From Clostridiales bacterium (GTDB taxonomy: Bacteria > Bacillota > Clostridia > Oscillospirales > Oscillospiraceae): a stretch of 64,000 nt of DNA. Position 1 is the stretch's first letter, and the number at the start of each line of letters is the position of its first letter. The notes beneath the pieces are model-generated. The model was not told where the DNA came from, did no database searches, and saw only the letters and a list, made by a program, of their open reading frames with translations. The stretch covers positions 1 through 64,000 of the forward strand of contig JAHAEW010000003.1 of NCBI GenBank assembly GCA_018374635.1, given 5' to 3'. This document shows, piece by piece, positions 38,923 to 49,578 of the stretch. A program made the position numbers and the translations under genes.

Positions 38923-40668
38923 TCAGGTCCCCAGCTCCTCCAGCCAGTTCCACAGGGGGATGACGTCGTCCGTTTCCCCGGGGGCGGTTGGAATGGCGGC
39001 CTGGGTCGGGACAGAATCCGTCTTCCAAGCGGCATCCACCCGACCCAGATAGCGCCCCGCCAGGGCCAGCGCGCCCTCGGCGTTCGGTCCGTCCCGCCGG
39101 ACGGTCACGGTGAACTCCACGGGATTGATCCCCTCCGCCCGGAGGCGGAGGTCCAGCGCGGCGGAGGTCAGCTTCTCCCCGCTGCACTCGGCCCGCAGAG
39201 AGAAGGACACATCAGGCGCACTCCCCAGCGCGGAGAGGGTCTCCAGCAGCGAGCCATCCTCCAGCAGGCCCAGCTCTCCGGCCTGCTTTCCCAAGGTAAG
39301 GGTGGTCTGCTCCAGGGTGTAGACGGTGCGCTCCCCGCTGCGGGTGACACGGAAATTCTCATCCCCCAAGAGGACCTGGAGCCAGAGGCTGCTCTCTTGC
39401 AGGGCGCCCGCGCCATAGCCGTCGCTGTACAGCCCGCCGCTCTGGTACAGGGCGGTCAGCAGCGTTCCCACCGTGACAGGCTCTTCTGGGACGTCGGGCA
39501 GTGGCATACCCTCAATGGCCACCCAGGTATCCCGATAGGCCTCTGGCAGGCTGCTGCGGAAGTAGAAGTTCCCCTCGTCCGCGTCCATGCGCACCTCCAG
39601 CCGGGCGCCGCTCAGCTGCCGGAAGAACTCGGCCACATAGTCCGGAGCCTGGGAAAAGAGGGTCTCCTCCAGGCCGCCGGCGTCCAGATCCAGGGTGAGG
39701 GAGGCGTCCAGGGCCCGTCCGTCTCCCCGGAAGAGCCCCTCTCCCGTCAGGGCCAGGGAGGCGGTGTCGTGCTTCTTCTCCCCGTAGAGGGTGCCCGAGA
39801 GCTGGAAGGAGGTGTCGCTCTCATACACCGTATCCGCCTCATAGGTAGAAGCGGCCGCCAGCAGGGCGTTGAGGTGGGTGAAGCGGCGGTCCACCTCTTC
39901 CCGCAGGCTATCCCAGTCGGTCAGATAGACCACGCTCAGGTAATCGTCCCACTCCACCTCCAGGCCCAGGGGCCGGGCGGCGGAGCGCACGGGAAGGTAG
40001 ACCCGCCCGTCCTCTATGTAGGGCTCCCCGACTTCTTCCTCCAGCAGCTTCTCCCCCTGGTTCCAGCGCAGGACGGCATCCCCGGCGGCCAGGGTGACGG
40101 CGGTCCCGTCCTCCCACACGGCGGTGAGGGTCCCCTTTTCATAGGTAACCTCCGCGCCCGCCGTCTCATAGAACCCCCGGAAGGGGACCAGCGTGCGCCC
40201 GCTTACCACCCGGGGCGCGCAGGGGCCGAAGTCCGTCCAGGTCCCGTTCCAGTTGACGTTGATCCCGTCGGGGTAGGGCATCCCCATCTCTTCCCGCAGC
40301 TCGTCTAAATAGGAATCTTCGTCCCCCCACAGGGGCTCCCCGTAGTAGTCGGCGTACCAGCCGTTCAGGTCGGCGTCATACTGGTCCACCGGCGCCCAGG
40401 CGTGGCTCTCATAGGCGCCCCAGTAGCTCCACCACGCCTCCTCGCTCCAGCCGGCAGCCTCCTGGCGCTGCTCCTCCGTCCAGGCGTTCCAGGGGCCGTA
40501 CGCCCCGAAGAGGGCTTGCCCATCCGCACCACCCTGGGCCTCGACCACCACCACGCCGGCCCCACCCAGGGCATCCGTTACATCGGGTGCGGGCACAGCG
40601 GCCGCCTGGGCGTGGACCACTCCCAGCAGTACAGCGGCGCTCAGACAAAAACTCAGACTTCTTCTCAT
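38923..40668 (-). CDS. Secreted stalk-domain (copper amine oxidase N-domain-like) protein
   Basis: A 581-residue exported protein. A signal peptide (MRRSLSFCLSAAVLLGVVHAQAAA) is followed by an aromatic acidic segment (SEEAWWSYWGAYESHAW) and one stalk repeat (PRVVSGRTLVPFRGFYETAGAEVTYEKG then VYLPVRSAARPLGLEVEWDD). The rest (about 260-560) is a beta-rich region of tandem similar blocks of unknown fold. It lacks enzyme motifs and may be a wall or surface structure protein. It starts 20 bases after the coiled-coil gene and they form an operon. Confidence 0.85.
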   Translation of the reverse strand: MRRSLSFCLSAAVLLGVVHAQAAAVPAPDVTDALGGAGVVVVEAQGGADGQALFGAYGPWNAWTEEQRQEAAGWSEEAWWSYWGAYESHAWAPVDQYDADLNGWYADYYGEPLWGDEDSYLDELREEMGMPYPDGINVNWNGTWTDFGPCAPRVVSGRTLVPFRGFYETAGAEVTYEKGTLTAVWEDGTAVTLAAGDAVLRWNQGEKLLEEEVGEPYIEDGRVYLPVRSAARPLGLEVEWDDYLSVVYLTDWDSLREEVDRRFTHLNALLAAASTYEADTVYESDTSFQLSGTLYGEKKHDTASLALTGEGLFRGDGRALDASLTLDLDAGGLEETLFSQAPDYVAEFFRQLSGARLEVRMDADEGNFYFRSSLPEAYRDTWVAIEGMPLPDVPEEPVTVGTLLTALYQSGGLYSDGYGAGALQESSLWLQVLLGDENFRVTRSGERTVYTLEQTTLTLGKQAGELGLLEDGSLLETLSALGSAPDVSFSLRAECSGEKLTSAALDLRLRAEGINPVEFTVTVRRDGPNAEGALALAGRYLGRVDAAWKTDSVPTQAAIPTAPGETDDVIPLWNWLEELGT

Positions 40669-40687
40669 GGCGCTTCCCTTCCTTTCT

Positions 40688-41659
40688 CTACGTCTCTTCG
40701 TTTCCAGGGACCTGCCCCTCCAGGAACAGCCGCCGCGCCCTCTCCGCGCTGTGCAGCCCTCCGGCTGCCTCCCGCTGTTGGTTCCCCAGGGCCGAGATGA
40801 GGCTCCCCAGCTTGGAGAGGGTCTGGTCGGTCCCTGCCTGGGCCTCCTTGATGCGGCTCTGTACATACCAGTCGGCAAACAGGCCGTCCATCCAGTAGTC
40901 GGCAAAGACCGCAAAGGAGCTCAGCTCCACCTGGGGCACACGGACCGCCTTCTGGAGGGCGGTCATCTGGCCGCGCAGCCGCTCCAGGGCGGAGCGGGCC
41001 GACTGGGCGGCGCGCTGTGCGTCGTCCAGGTGGTCGTGCTTGGCCCAGGTGCTCAGCAGTCCGCCCCCCAGCAGGTCCACCGTGCCCCAGCTGCGCGCAT
41101 GGTCCAGACTGCCGGACATCAGCCAGAGCGACTCCCGGGCCGACTGAGCGGCCGAGAGGGCCCGGCTCAGCTCCCGCTCCAGGTTGTACAGGGCGTTGCG
41201 CTCCCGCTCCAGGGTGCGCAGCCGCTCCCCCAATTCCCCCGGGTCCTCCCGCAGAAGGTCGGCCTTTTCCCTAAAAAGTTCCTCATAGCGCCGCTCCAGC
41301 CGCGTCCGCTCTTCCGCGGGACCGGCCAGGCGCTCCATCTCTTCCTGGGCCTCCTCCTGGCCCCGCCGCTTCTCCTCGTAGTTCGCCCGCTCCCGCTCCA
41401 GGAGGGTACGGCACTCCGCCCGGGCCTCCCGTCCCCGCCGGGTCAGGCGGGCGCGCAGGCCGGAGAGACCCCAGCCCTCCAGCTCCTCCAGCTGACCGGA
41501 GAGCAGCTGGACGTAATCCCAGGCCCGTTTGCTCTCCCGCTCCAGGGCCTCACGGCGGCTTCGGGCCTCCTTCCAGGCAGCCTCAGCCCCCTGGGCCGCG
41601 GCGATCCCGGCCCGGGTGCCGGCCAGCTGCTGTTCCAGCTCCTTCCAGGTTTTCCCCAT
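40688..41659 (-). CDS. Hypothetical coiled-coil protein
   Basis: A 323-residue soluble protein, long helices with high Glu/Arg/Leu content (EERTRLERRYEELFREKADLL, RTLERERNALYNLERELS) and a central glycine-rich turn (GTVDLLGGGLLSTWAKHDHLDDA). The second half has many Ala/Gln heptads. No signal peptide. It is the first gene of a two-gene unit with the secreted stalk-domain protein. It is reminiscent of scaffold or partition-like proteins but no family is recognised. A TGGACA-17-TATACT promoter may lie upstream (about 41705-41733). Confidence 0.75.
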   Translation of the reverse strand: MGKTWKELEQQLAGTRAGIAAAQGAEAAWKEARSRREALERESKRAWDYVQLLSGQLEELEGWGLSGLRARLTRRGREARAECRTLLERERANYEEKRRGQEEAQEEMERLAGPAEERTRLERRYEELFREKADLLREDPGELGERLRTLERERNALYNLERELSRALSAAQSARESLWLMSGSLDHARSWGTVDLLGGGLLSTWAKHDHLDDAQRAAQSARSALERLRGQMTALQKAVRVPQVELSSFAVFADYWMDGLFADWYVQSRIKEAQAGTDQTLSKLGSLISALGNQQREAAGGLHSAERARRLFLEGQVPGNEET

Positions 41660-41804
41660 ATCACCTCTCCTCTCGCTGTGTCCGCGGTACGCCTCTTCTC
41701 TTTAGAGTATACGCCAGTTGACAACATCTGTCCATATCCTCCTACTGGACGCACCGTCTTTTTTGGAGTAAAATGGGAGGTATCTCTTGACAAAGGAGTC
41801 TCTT

Positions 41805-43964
<2,160 letters not shown>

Positions 43965-44012
43965 CCGCCCCTTTGATCCCAAACCCGCTATTTCCCCGGA
44001 AAGGAGCCTTCC

Positions 44013-44390
44013 ATGATCCTCACCTTTGACGAGACCGGCGCCATTCTGGACGAGCTGGCCGACAGTCTGCCCCCGGATTTTTACCGGGAACTCAACGGCG
44101 GCGTCTCCCTCCTGCCCGAGGAACTGCCCGACCCGGCATTTCCCGGGGAAGCCCTCTATATTTTAGGGGAATACTGCCACGACCAGATGGGGCGGTATAT
44201 CAACCTCTATTACGGTTCCTTCGCCGCCCTGGCCCGGGCGGAGGGCTGGACGCAGGAGGACTGGGAGGAGGAGCTCTATACCACCCTCCTCCACGAGTTC
44301 ACCCACCACCTGGAGGGTCTGGCCGGAGAAAACGGCCTGGACCGCAAGGACGCCGCCCTTCTGGAGGAGCTGCGCGCCCAACTCTCCTGA
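44013..44390 (+). CDS. Metallopeptidase family protein (minimal zincin)
   Basis: A 125-residue protein. The zinc site TLLHEFTHHLEGL gives HExxH, within a small fold of the DUF1025 metallopeptidase type (NGGVSLLPEELPD and YILGEYCHDQMGRYINLYYGSF). Function in this family is not settled. ATG 44013 follows AAAGGAG. It lies 48 bases after tex and may be co-transcribed. A shared bidirectional terminator follows. Confidence 0.88.
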   Translation: MILTFDETGAILDELADSLPPDFYRELNGGVSLLPEELPDPAFPGEALYILGEYCHDQMGRYINLYYGSFAALARAEGWTQEDWEEELYTTLLHEFTHHLEGLAGENGLDRKDAALLEELRAQLS

Positions 44391-44407
44391 ATCCTCCAAA
44401 CACGCAC

Positions 44408-44443
44408 AAAAGCGCCGTGACCAAACCGGTCACGGCGCTTTCT
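44408..44443. terminator. Bidirectional terminator between convergent genes
   Basis: Stem AGCGCCGTGACC with GGTCACGGCGCT (44411-44422, 44428-44439); T-rich on the plus strand, A-rich before it giving T on the minus strand. Confidence 0.8.
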
Positions 44444-44458
44444 ATTTGTATGAAACCG

Positions 44459-44824
44459 TTACAGCGCCAGATCCACGCCGAACTGCCGGGCCATATCCCG
44501 CAGGCCCTCCCCCACTTCTTCCCGCTCAAAGCCCCCCGCCTTCAGATCCGCGTCGGAGAACCGGTTCAGGTGGACATAGAAGTCCACCGCGATCTCCAGA
44601 TAGCGCAGATCGGCCGGATCCGCCTCCTCATAGAGCAGATCCTCCGCCTCATTAAGGCGGTTTTCCTTGAGCAGCTGATCCAAAGCAAACCACAGGCCGT
44701 CCGCCTTGGCGTCGGCCTCCAGTCCGCTGGGGGTATAATCGGTCCCGGTCTTCCGCAGGACCAGGTGTGCGATGGTCGTGGCCAGCGCGTCAGTGGAGCG
44801 CACCAGATAATCGTCCTTCAGCAT
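44459..44824 (-). CDS. DUF6483-type protein, 121 aa
   Basis: A small helical protein (MLKDDYLVRSTDALATTIAHLVL; ENRLNEAEDLLYEEADPADLRYLEIAVDFY). I recall this start from Clostridia proteins annotated DUF6483; function unknown. ATG 44824 follows GAGGGG. The in-frame extension upstream is unsupported. Convergent with the metallopeptidase gene. Confidence 0.65.
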   Translation of the reverse strand: MLKDDYLVRSTDALATTIAHLVLRKTGTDYTPSGLEADAKADGLWFALDQLLKENRLNEAEDLLYEEADPADLRYLEIAVDFYVHLNRFSDADLKAGGFEREEVGEGLRDMARQFGVDLAL

Positions 44825-44925
44825 AATCGTGCCCCTCTCTGAAATTATCTCAAAAAGACACTTGACTTTTATTTCTGCATATGGTATCTTAACAAGAGTC
44901 AAGAACATTCGTCCTTTCCGGCTAT

Positions 44926-44958
44926 GAAAAAACGCCCCGCCGATTGGCAGGACGCTTT
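44926..44958 (-). terminator. Terminator after tRNA-Tyr
   Basis: Minus strand stem GCGTCCTGCC with GGCGGGGCGT (G-U pairs), then T6. Confidence 0.7.
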
Positions 44959-45042
44959 TGGTGGAGGAGGGTGGATTCGAACCACCGAAGCTAACGCAAC
45001 AGATTTACAGTCTGCCCCCTTTGGCCACTCGGGAACTCCTCC
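44959..45042 (-). tRNA. tRNA-Tyr (GTA)
   Basis: Minus strand with acceptor GGAGGAG/CTCCTCC, long variable arm, GGTTCGAATCC T-arm and loop CTGTAAA giving anticodon GTA. CCA is encoded. Confidence 0.95.
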
Positions 45043-45073
45043 ATATGAACTTGTCAGCCCCTCATTAGGACGG

Positions 45074-45149
45074 TGGAGCTGGTGGACGGACTCGAACCCC
45101 CGACCGGTTGATTACAAATCAACTGCTCTACCAACTGAGCTACACCAGC
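45074..45149 (-). tRNA. tRNA-Thr (TGT)
   Basis: Minus strand, acceptor GCTGGTG/CACCAGC, D-arm TAGCTCAGTTGGTAGAGCA, loop TTTGTAA giving anticodon TGT, GGTTCGAGTCC T-arm. CCA is encoded. Confidence 0.95.
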
Positions 45150-45258
45150 AAATCAGCTCGTCCACAACGATGATTAGTTTACCAGAGGAATCCCGATTTG
45201 TCAACAGTCTTTTTCAAATTTTTTATTATTTTTTCACACAGGGAAAGGAGGGGGATTT

Positions 45259-45516
45259 ATGCCCATCCACATCCGGCTCGACCCGCTGCGGGACTTACAG
45301 CGCCAGCCCCCCGCGGACTGGTGCCGCCGGTGCGGCGCGGAGCTCTACGGCGAAGAGCGGGAGCTGTGTCCCGCCTGCCGGCCCCAGAAGGAGGAATGGA
45401 TATGGGAGAACCCCGCTACCGCCGGGGCCGGGCCTTTGCGTCCGATATGGCGGTCTACACCCGCACCATCAGCTCGGACAACTGCGAGGAGCACCAGCAC
45501 CTCAAGCGGAATCTGA
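45259..45516 (+). CDS. Small zinc-ribbon protein overlapping the next gene
   Basis: An 85-residue frame with AAAGGAGGGGG before the ATG at 45259. Residues 1-45 contain WCRRCG and CPAC pairs, a probable zinc ribbon. The rest (from about 48) runs in another frame through the first 115 bases of the next gene and looks like non-coding sequence (Ala/Thr/Ser-rich). So the domain may normally end near the next start, and a frameshift or an overlong tail is likely here. It could partner the sigma-like protein encoded directly after. Confidence 0.5.
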   Translation: MPIHIRLDPLRDLQRQPPADWCRRCGAELYGEERELCPACRPQKEEWIWENPATAGAGPLRPIWRSTPAPSARTTARSTSTSSGI

Positions 45517-45719
45517 TCCGGGCCCTCCAGGAGGAGGTCACCCCCCTCCAGCGGAAGTATCTTCTCCTCTATTATAGTGAGGGGCTCAATATGCGGGAGA
45601 TCGCCGACCGCTTCGGCGTGGAGCGCTCCACCGTCTCCCGCACCATCCACCGGGGGGAGGAGCGCCTGCGCCGCTGTCTGCGCTACGGGGCGGCCGCCCT
45701 GCTGGCCCGGAGCGGGTGA
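45402..45719 (+). CDS. Sigma-70 region 4-like regulator
   Basis: A 105-residue protein with a C-terminal helix-turn-helix (QRKYLLLYYSEGLNMREIADRF then GVERSTVSRTIHRGEERLRR) typical of sigma region 4. The N-terminal part is short and lacks regions 1-2, so it may be an accessory or mobile-element-type sigma. ATG 45402 is 7 bases after AAGGAGG and is preferred to ATG 45396, which is too close. It overlaps the zinc-ribbon frame. Confidence 0.75.
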   Translation: MGEPRYRRGRAFASDMAVYTRTISSDNCEEHQHLKRNLIRALQEEVTPLQRKYLLLYYSEGLNMREIADRFGVERSTVSRTIHRGEERLRRCLRYGAAALLARSG

Positions 45720-45748
45720 TTGCCCCATTGCCCAGTCTGTGTTACAAT
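45720..45748 (+). promoter_or_regulatory. Promoter of the HAD gene
   Basis: TTGCCC (45720-45725), 17-base spacer, TACAAT (45743-45748). Confidence 0.55.
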
Positions 45749-45793
45749 CAGAGGGAACACCGTCTATCTCAGGAATGTACAGGAGGAATCCCC

Positions 45794-46444
45794 ATGTCCT
45801 ATCAAGCCGTACTCTTTGACTTTGATTTTACCCTGGCCGACGCCTCGGAGGCCATCGTGGCCGGATTTGAACACGCCTTCCGGCAGATGGGCCATCCTGC
45901 CCCCGATCCCGACGCGGTCAAGCGCACCATCGGCCTGGTGCTGGAGGACGCCTACACCCAGCTCACCGGCCAGGCCGCTCCCGACGCCCGGGCCCGGTTC
46001 CGCGCCCTTTTCTCCGAGGTGGCCGTCCCCATGCAGATCAAGGCGACCCGGATGTTCCCCGGCGCCGCCGAGCTGCTGCGTGCCCTGCACGAGGCCCGCA
46101 TCCCCGCCGCCATCGTCAGCACCAAGCGCGCCTCCACCCTGCGGGAGGTGCTGGGCGCCCGGGAACTGCTCCCCCTGCTGGCCTCCATTACCGGCGGCGA
46201 GGACGTCGCCCATCCCAAGCCCCATCCCGAGGGGCTCCGCAACGCCATCGCCGCGCTGGGACTCACTCCCGGCGAGGTCCTCTACTGTGGAGATACCGTC
46301 ATCGACGCCGAGGCCGCCCAGCGCGCCGGCGCGCCCTTCTGCGCCGTGCTCAACGGCACCACCCCCGCCGACGCCTTCGACGCCTTCCCCAGGGTCCACA
46401 TCGCCCCCGACCTGGTGGAGCTGCGGCAGTGGCTGGGGCTCTGA
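45794..46444 (+). CDS. HAD-superfamily phosphatase (phosphoglycolate phosphatase-like)
   Basis: A 216-residue HAD hydrolase. Motif I is FDFDFTLAD (DxDxT), motif II is AAIVSTK, motif III has AHPKPHPEGL and motif IV is LYCGDTVIDAEAA. An alpha-helical cap (about 20-90) makes it a C1-type phosphatase, close to Gph/PpaX in style. The substrate is a small phosphate ester or pyrophosphate, unknown. ATG 45794 follows AGGAGG. A terminator follows and the Pho locus starts beyond it. Confidence 0.9.
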   Translation: MSYQAVLFDFDFTLADASEAIVAGFEHAFRQMGHPAPDPDAVKRTIGLVLEDAYTQLTGQAAPDARARFRALFSEVAVPMQIKATRMFPGAAELLRALHEARIPAAIVSTKRASTLREVLGARELLPLLASITGGEDVAHPKPHPEGLRNAIAALGLTPGEVLYCGDTVIDAEAAQRAGAPFCAVLNGTTPADAFDAFPRVHIAPDLVELRQWLGL

Positions 46445-46465
46445 TCCCCTTCGTCCAGAGTGCAC

Positions 46466-46505
46466 AACACAGAGGCCCCGTTCCAGCGGGCCTCTGTGTT
46501 TTTTT
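46466..46505 (+). terminator. Terminator after the HAD gene
   Basis: Stem AACACAGAGGCCC with GGGCCTCTGTGTT (46466-46478, 46488-46500), then T5. Confidence 0.85.
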
Positions 46506-46575
46506 GTCCGCGGCGGACAGTTTGACGACAAACCGTCCAGTTTTGTCTTTTATATAAAGACTCCCTCCCTTTTTC

Positions 46576-46631
46576 TTTACAAACTCTTTACGGATGTTTG
46601 CAGGACTCCTTTACAAAGAATCCGTTATACT
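46576..46631 (+). promoter_or_regulatory. Pho box and promoter of the pst operon
   Basis: Direct repeats TTTACA (46576), TTTACG (46587), TTTGCA (46597), TTTACA (46610), spaced near 11 bases as in Firmicute PhoP boxes, before a TATACT -10 (46626-46631) with a poor -35. This fits PhoP-activated transcription at low phosphate, and phoP is in the same locus. Confidence 0.78.
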
Positions 46632-46691
46632 GACAACGTCCTGAAGAAAGGAAACAAAACTTTAGATCGTTTGAATAGGAGATCGAAGAAC

Positions 46692-47558
46692 ATGAATAAA
46701 CTCTTTTCTCTTGCTCTGACCGGCGCTCTTTCCATTGGCCTTCTGGCCGGATGCTCCTCCGGCACCGCCACCCCCTCCGCTCCCGACGGCGAGGGCAGCG
46801 CCGCCCCTTCCGCTGAGCAGAGTACCACTCTCTCCGGTGTAGTGAACACCGACGGCTCCACCTCCATGGAGAAGGTCATCGGCGTGCTGGGCGAGGCCTT
46901 CATGGAGCTCAACCCCGGCGTGACCATCAGCAACAGCGGCACCGGCTCCAGCGCGGGCATCACCGCCGCCCAGGAGGGCACCGCCGATATTGGTCTGGCC
47001 AGCCGTGACCTGAAGGATTCCGAGACCGGCGTCGAGGCCATCACCGTGGCCAAGGACGGCATCGCCATCATCGTCAACCCCGAGAACCCCGTCTCCGACC
47101 TGTCCATCGAGCAGATCGCCCAGCTCTTCACCGGCGAGGTCACCAACTGGTCCGAGGTGGGCGGAAACGACGGCACCGTGGTGCCCATCGGCCGTGAGGC
47201 CGGCTCCGGCACCCGCGACGGCTTCGAGTCCATCACCGGCACCGAGGACGCCTGCAAGTACACCAACGAGCTGACCTCTACCGGCGAGGTGATCGCCAGC
47301 GTGGCCTCCAACCCCAACGCCATCGGCTACGCCTCCCTCTCCGCTGTGGACGACACCATCAAGGCCATCACCGTGGGCGGCGTCGCTGCCACCGAGGAGA
47401 CCGTGCTCGACGGTACTTACGCCATCCAGCGCAACTTCAACTTCATCCTCAACAGCGACAAGAAGCTGTCTGAGGCGGCCCAGGCCTTTGTGGACTTCGC
47501 CACCTCCGCCGATGCCTCCGACCTGATCGCCGGGGCCGGCGCTGTGCCTCTGGCCTGA
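46692..47558 (+). CDS. pstS: Phosphate-binding lipoprotein PstS
   Basis: A 288-residue lipoprotein: lipobox LLAGC (Cys21), Ser/Ala/Pro linker, then STSMEKVIG, NSGTGSSAGITAA, ADIGLASRDLKDSE, the IGREAGSGTRDGFESI phosphate-binding segment and YASLSAV. It binds phosphate outside the membrane. ATG 46692 starts the signal peptide; an upstream in-frame extension is not needed. A large hairpin follows before pstC, which may raise pstS mRNA level. Confidence 0.95.
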   Translation: MNKLFSLALTGALSIGLLAGCSSGTATPSAPDGEGSAAPSAEQSTTLSGVVNTDGSTSMEKVIGVLGEAFMELNPGVTISNSGTGSSAGITAAQEGTADIGLASRDLKDSETGVEAITVAKDGIAIIVNPENPVSDLSIEQIAQLFTGEVTNWSEVGGNDGTVVPIGREAGSGTRDGFESITGTEDACKYTNELTSTGEVIASVASNPNAIGYASLSAVDDTIKAITVGGVAATEETVLDGTYAIQRNFNFILNSDKKLSEAAQAFVDFATSADASDLIAGAGAVPLA

Positions 47559-47609
47559 TCCATCCCCCGGTCCTGATGAACTCCCTCCAACGGAGTGTCA
47601 CTGTGGAGC

Positions 47610-47641
47610 GACCGCGGGGCGGGTGATCCCGCCCCGCGGTC
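47610..47641 (+). other. Intercistronic hairpin between pstS and pstC
   Basis: Perfect 14-bp stem (GACCGCGGGGCGGG, 47610-47623 with 47628-47641) with a 4-base loop and no T-run: likely mRNA-stabilising or partial attenuation, favouring high pstS level. Confidence 0.6.
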
Positions 47642-47725
47642 TCCCCGCGTGCTTCTCCCGGAGAGAGTTTTTTGAACGTATTCCGGCTTTCCGCCGGATT
47701 TTGCAGAAAGGTGGAACCCATCCAA

Positions 47726-48658
47726 ATGGACGAACATCTCACTCAAGCGCCCTGCACGGCCCAGGCCGTGCCCAAGCCGCAGCGTAAAAGCCCCATCCGC
47801 GTCATGGAGTGCGTGATGCAGCTCCTCTTCCTTCTATGCGGTCTCATCGCCATTGCTTTTGTGCTCTTTATCAGCTTCTATCTGATCGTCTCCGGGCTGC
47901 CCGCCATCCGCACGATCGGACTGACGGACTTTCTCTTCGGCCAGACTTGGGCCTCCACCGCCGCAGAGCCGCAGTTCGGCATCCTGCCTTTCATTCTGAC
48001 CTCCATCTACGGCACCGCGGGGGCCATCCTACTGGGGGTCCCGGTTGGCTTTATGACCGCTGTGTTCCTGGCCAAGGTGGCCCCCCGGAAGGTGGCCGCC
48101 GTGGTGCGCCCCGCCATTGATCTGCTGGCGGGCATCCCCTCGGTGGTCTACGGCCTGATCGGTATGATGGTGCTGGTCCCCGCGGTGCGTGAGATCTTTG
48201 ACCTGCCCGACGGAGCAAGCCTGTTCTGCGCCATCATCGTGCTGGCCATCATGATCCTGCCCTCCATTATCAGCGTCTCCGAAACCGCCCTTCACGCCGT
48301 TCCCAAGGAGTATGAGGAGGCCAGCCTGGCCCTTGGGGCCACCGAGATCGAGACCTATTTCCGGGTCTCGGTCCCCGCTGCCAAGAGCGGCATCGCCGCC
48401 TCCATCGTCATGGGCATCGGCCGCGCCATCGGCGAGGCCATGGCCGTCATCATGGTGGCCGGAAACGTAGCCAATATGCCCTCTCTCTTTTCCTCAGTCC
48501 GCTTCCTCACCACCGCCGTGGCCAGCGAGATGAGCTATGCCGCTGTTGGCTCCCTCCAGCAGCAGGCCCTTTTCTCCATTGCGCTGGTCCTCTTCCTCTT
48601 CATCATGCTGATCAACGTGATCCTCAACCTCCTGCTCAAGTGGAAGCGAGAAGCCTGA
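47726..48658 (+). CDS. pstC: Phosphate ABC transporter permease PstC
   Basis: A 310-residue membrane protein with six helices and the PstC signature GIPSVVYGLIGMMVLVP, then ILPSIISVSETALHAVPKEY and the EEASLALGATEIETYFRVSVP coupling loop. It pairs with PstA. ATG 47726 follows AGAAAGGTGG. Confidence 0.94.
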   Translation: MDEHLTQAPCTAQAVPKPQRKSPIRVMECVMQLLFLLCGLIAIAFVLFISFYLIVSGLPAIRTIGLTDFLFGQTWASTAAEPQFGILPFILTSIYGTAGAILLGVPVGFMTAVFLAKVAPRKVAAVVRPAIDLLAGIPSVVYGLIGMMVLVPAVREIFDLPDGASLFCAIIVLAIMILPSIISVSETALHAVPKEYEEASLALGATEIETYFRVSVPAAKSGIAASIVMGIGRAIGEAMAVIMVAGNVANMPSLFSSVRFLTTAVASEMSYAAVGSLQQQALFSIALVLFLFIMLINVILNLLLKWKREA

Positions 48659-48703
48659 CCCGGTCCTCCGGCTTGGATTTTACGGAAAGGAATGATATAC
48701 TAA

Positions 48704-49567
48704 ATGGAACTCCAGACTCTTTCCGGCGCCCGGAAGGCCTATGACCGTATCCTCCGCTCTCTGCTCTACTTCTGTGCCTTCCTCACCTGTGCGCTGCTGC
48801 TGTTCATCATCGGCTACATCTTCGTCAAGGGACTCCCCCATGTGACCTGGGAGCTGCTCTCCACCAAACCCAGCTACATCCGGGATACCATCGGAATCCT
48901 GCCCAACATCCTCAACACCATCTTTATTGTGGCCGTCACCCTCGTTATCACCCTCCCCCTGGGCGTGGGCGCGGCGGTCTACCTCACGGAATATGCCAAG
49001 AACCGCCGTCTGGTCTCGGCCATCGAGTTTGCCACCGAGACCCTGACCGGCATCCCCTCCATCATCTTCGGTCTGGTTGGCATGCTCTTCTTCTGCAACT
49101 TTCTCTCTCTGGGCAAGTCCCTGCTGGCCGGCTCCCTGACTCTGGTCATCGTGACCCTGCCCACCATTATCCGCACCACCCAGGAGTCCCTCAAAACCGT
49201 GCCCCAGAGCTATCGGGAGGGCGCCCTGGGCCTGGGCTCGGGCAAGTGGCACATGATCCGCACCATCGTGCTGCCCTCCTCTGTGGACGGCATCGTCACC
49301 GGATGCATCCTGGCGGTGGGCCGCATCGTGGGCGAGTCGGCCGCCCTGCTCTTTACGGCCGGCATGGGCATGACCCTGAACAATTTCTTCACCGCAGACG
49401 GTTTTCTCCACAGCTCCGGGGCCAGCCTGACCGTGGCCCTGTATGTCTACGCCAAGGAGCGGGCCGAGTTTGACGTGGCCTTTGGCATCGCCGCCATTCT
49501 GATGCTCCTGACCCTGCTGATCAATCTGTCCGCCAAACTGGTGGGCCGCAAGCTCCGCCACAACTAA
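48704..49567 (+). CDS. pstA: Phosphate ABC transporter permease PstA
   Basis: A 287-residue membrane protein with the PstA signature GIPSIIFGLVGMLFFC, TLPTIIRTTQESLKTVPQSYRE and GALGLGSGKWHMIRTIVLP coupling loop, then GRIVGESAALLFTAG. It completes the membrane pore with PstC. Start ATG 48704 follows GGAAAGGAATG. Confidence 0.94.
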   Translation: MELQTLSGARKAYDRILRSLLYFCAFLTCALLLFIIGYIFVKGLPHVTWELLSTKPSYIRDTIGILPNILNTIFIVAVTLVITLPLGVGAAVYLTEYAKNRRLVSAIEFATETLTGIPSIIFGLVGMLFFCNFLSLGKSLLAGSLTLVIVTLPTIIRTTQESLKTVPQSYREGALGLGSGKWHMIRTIVLPSSVDGIVTGCILAVGRIVGESAALLFTAGMGMTLNNFFTADGFLHSSGASLTVALYVYAKERAEFDVAFGIAAILMLLTLLINLSAKLVGRKLRHN

Positions 49568-49578
49568 GGAGGTCCCCC

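Noticed and set aside
45391..45404. GAGGAATGGATATG motif shared by the starts at 32600 and 45402
   Set aside because: A ribosome site followed by two ATG codons; likely coincidence from two similar starts.
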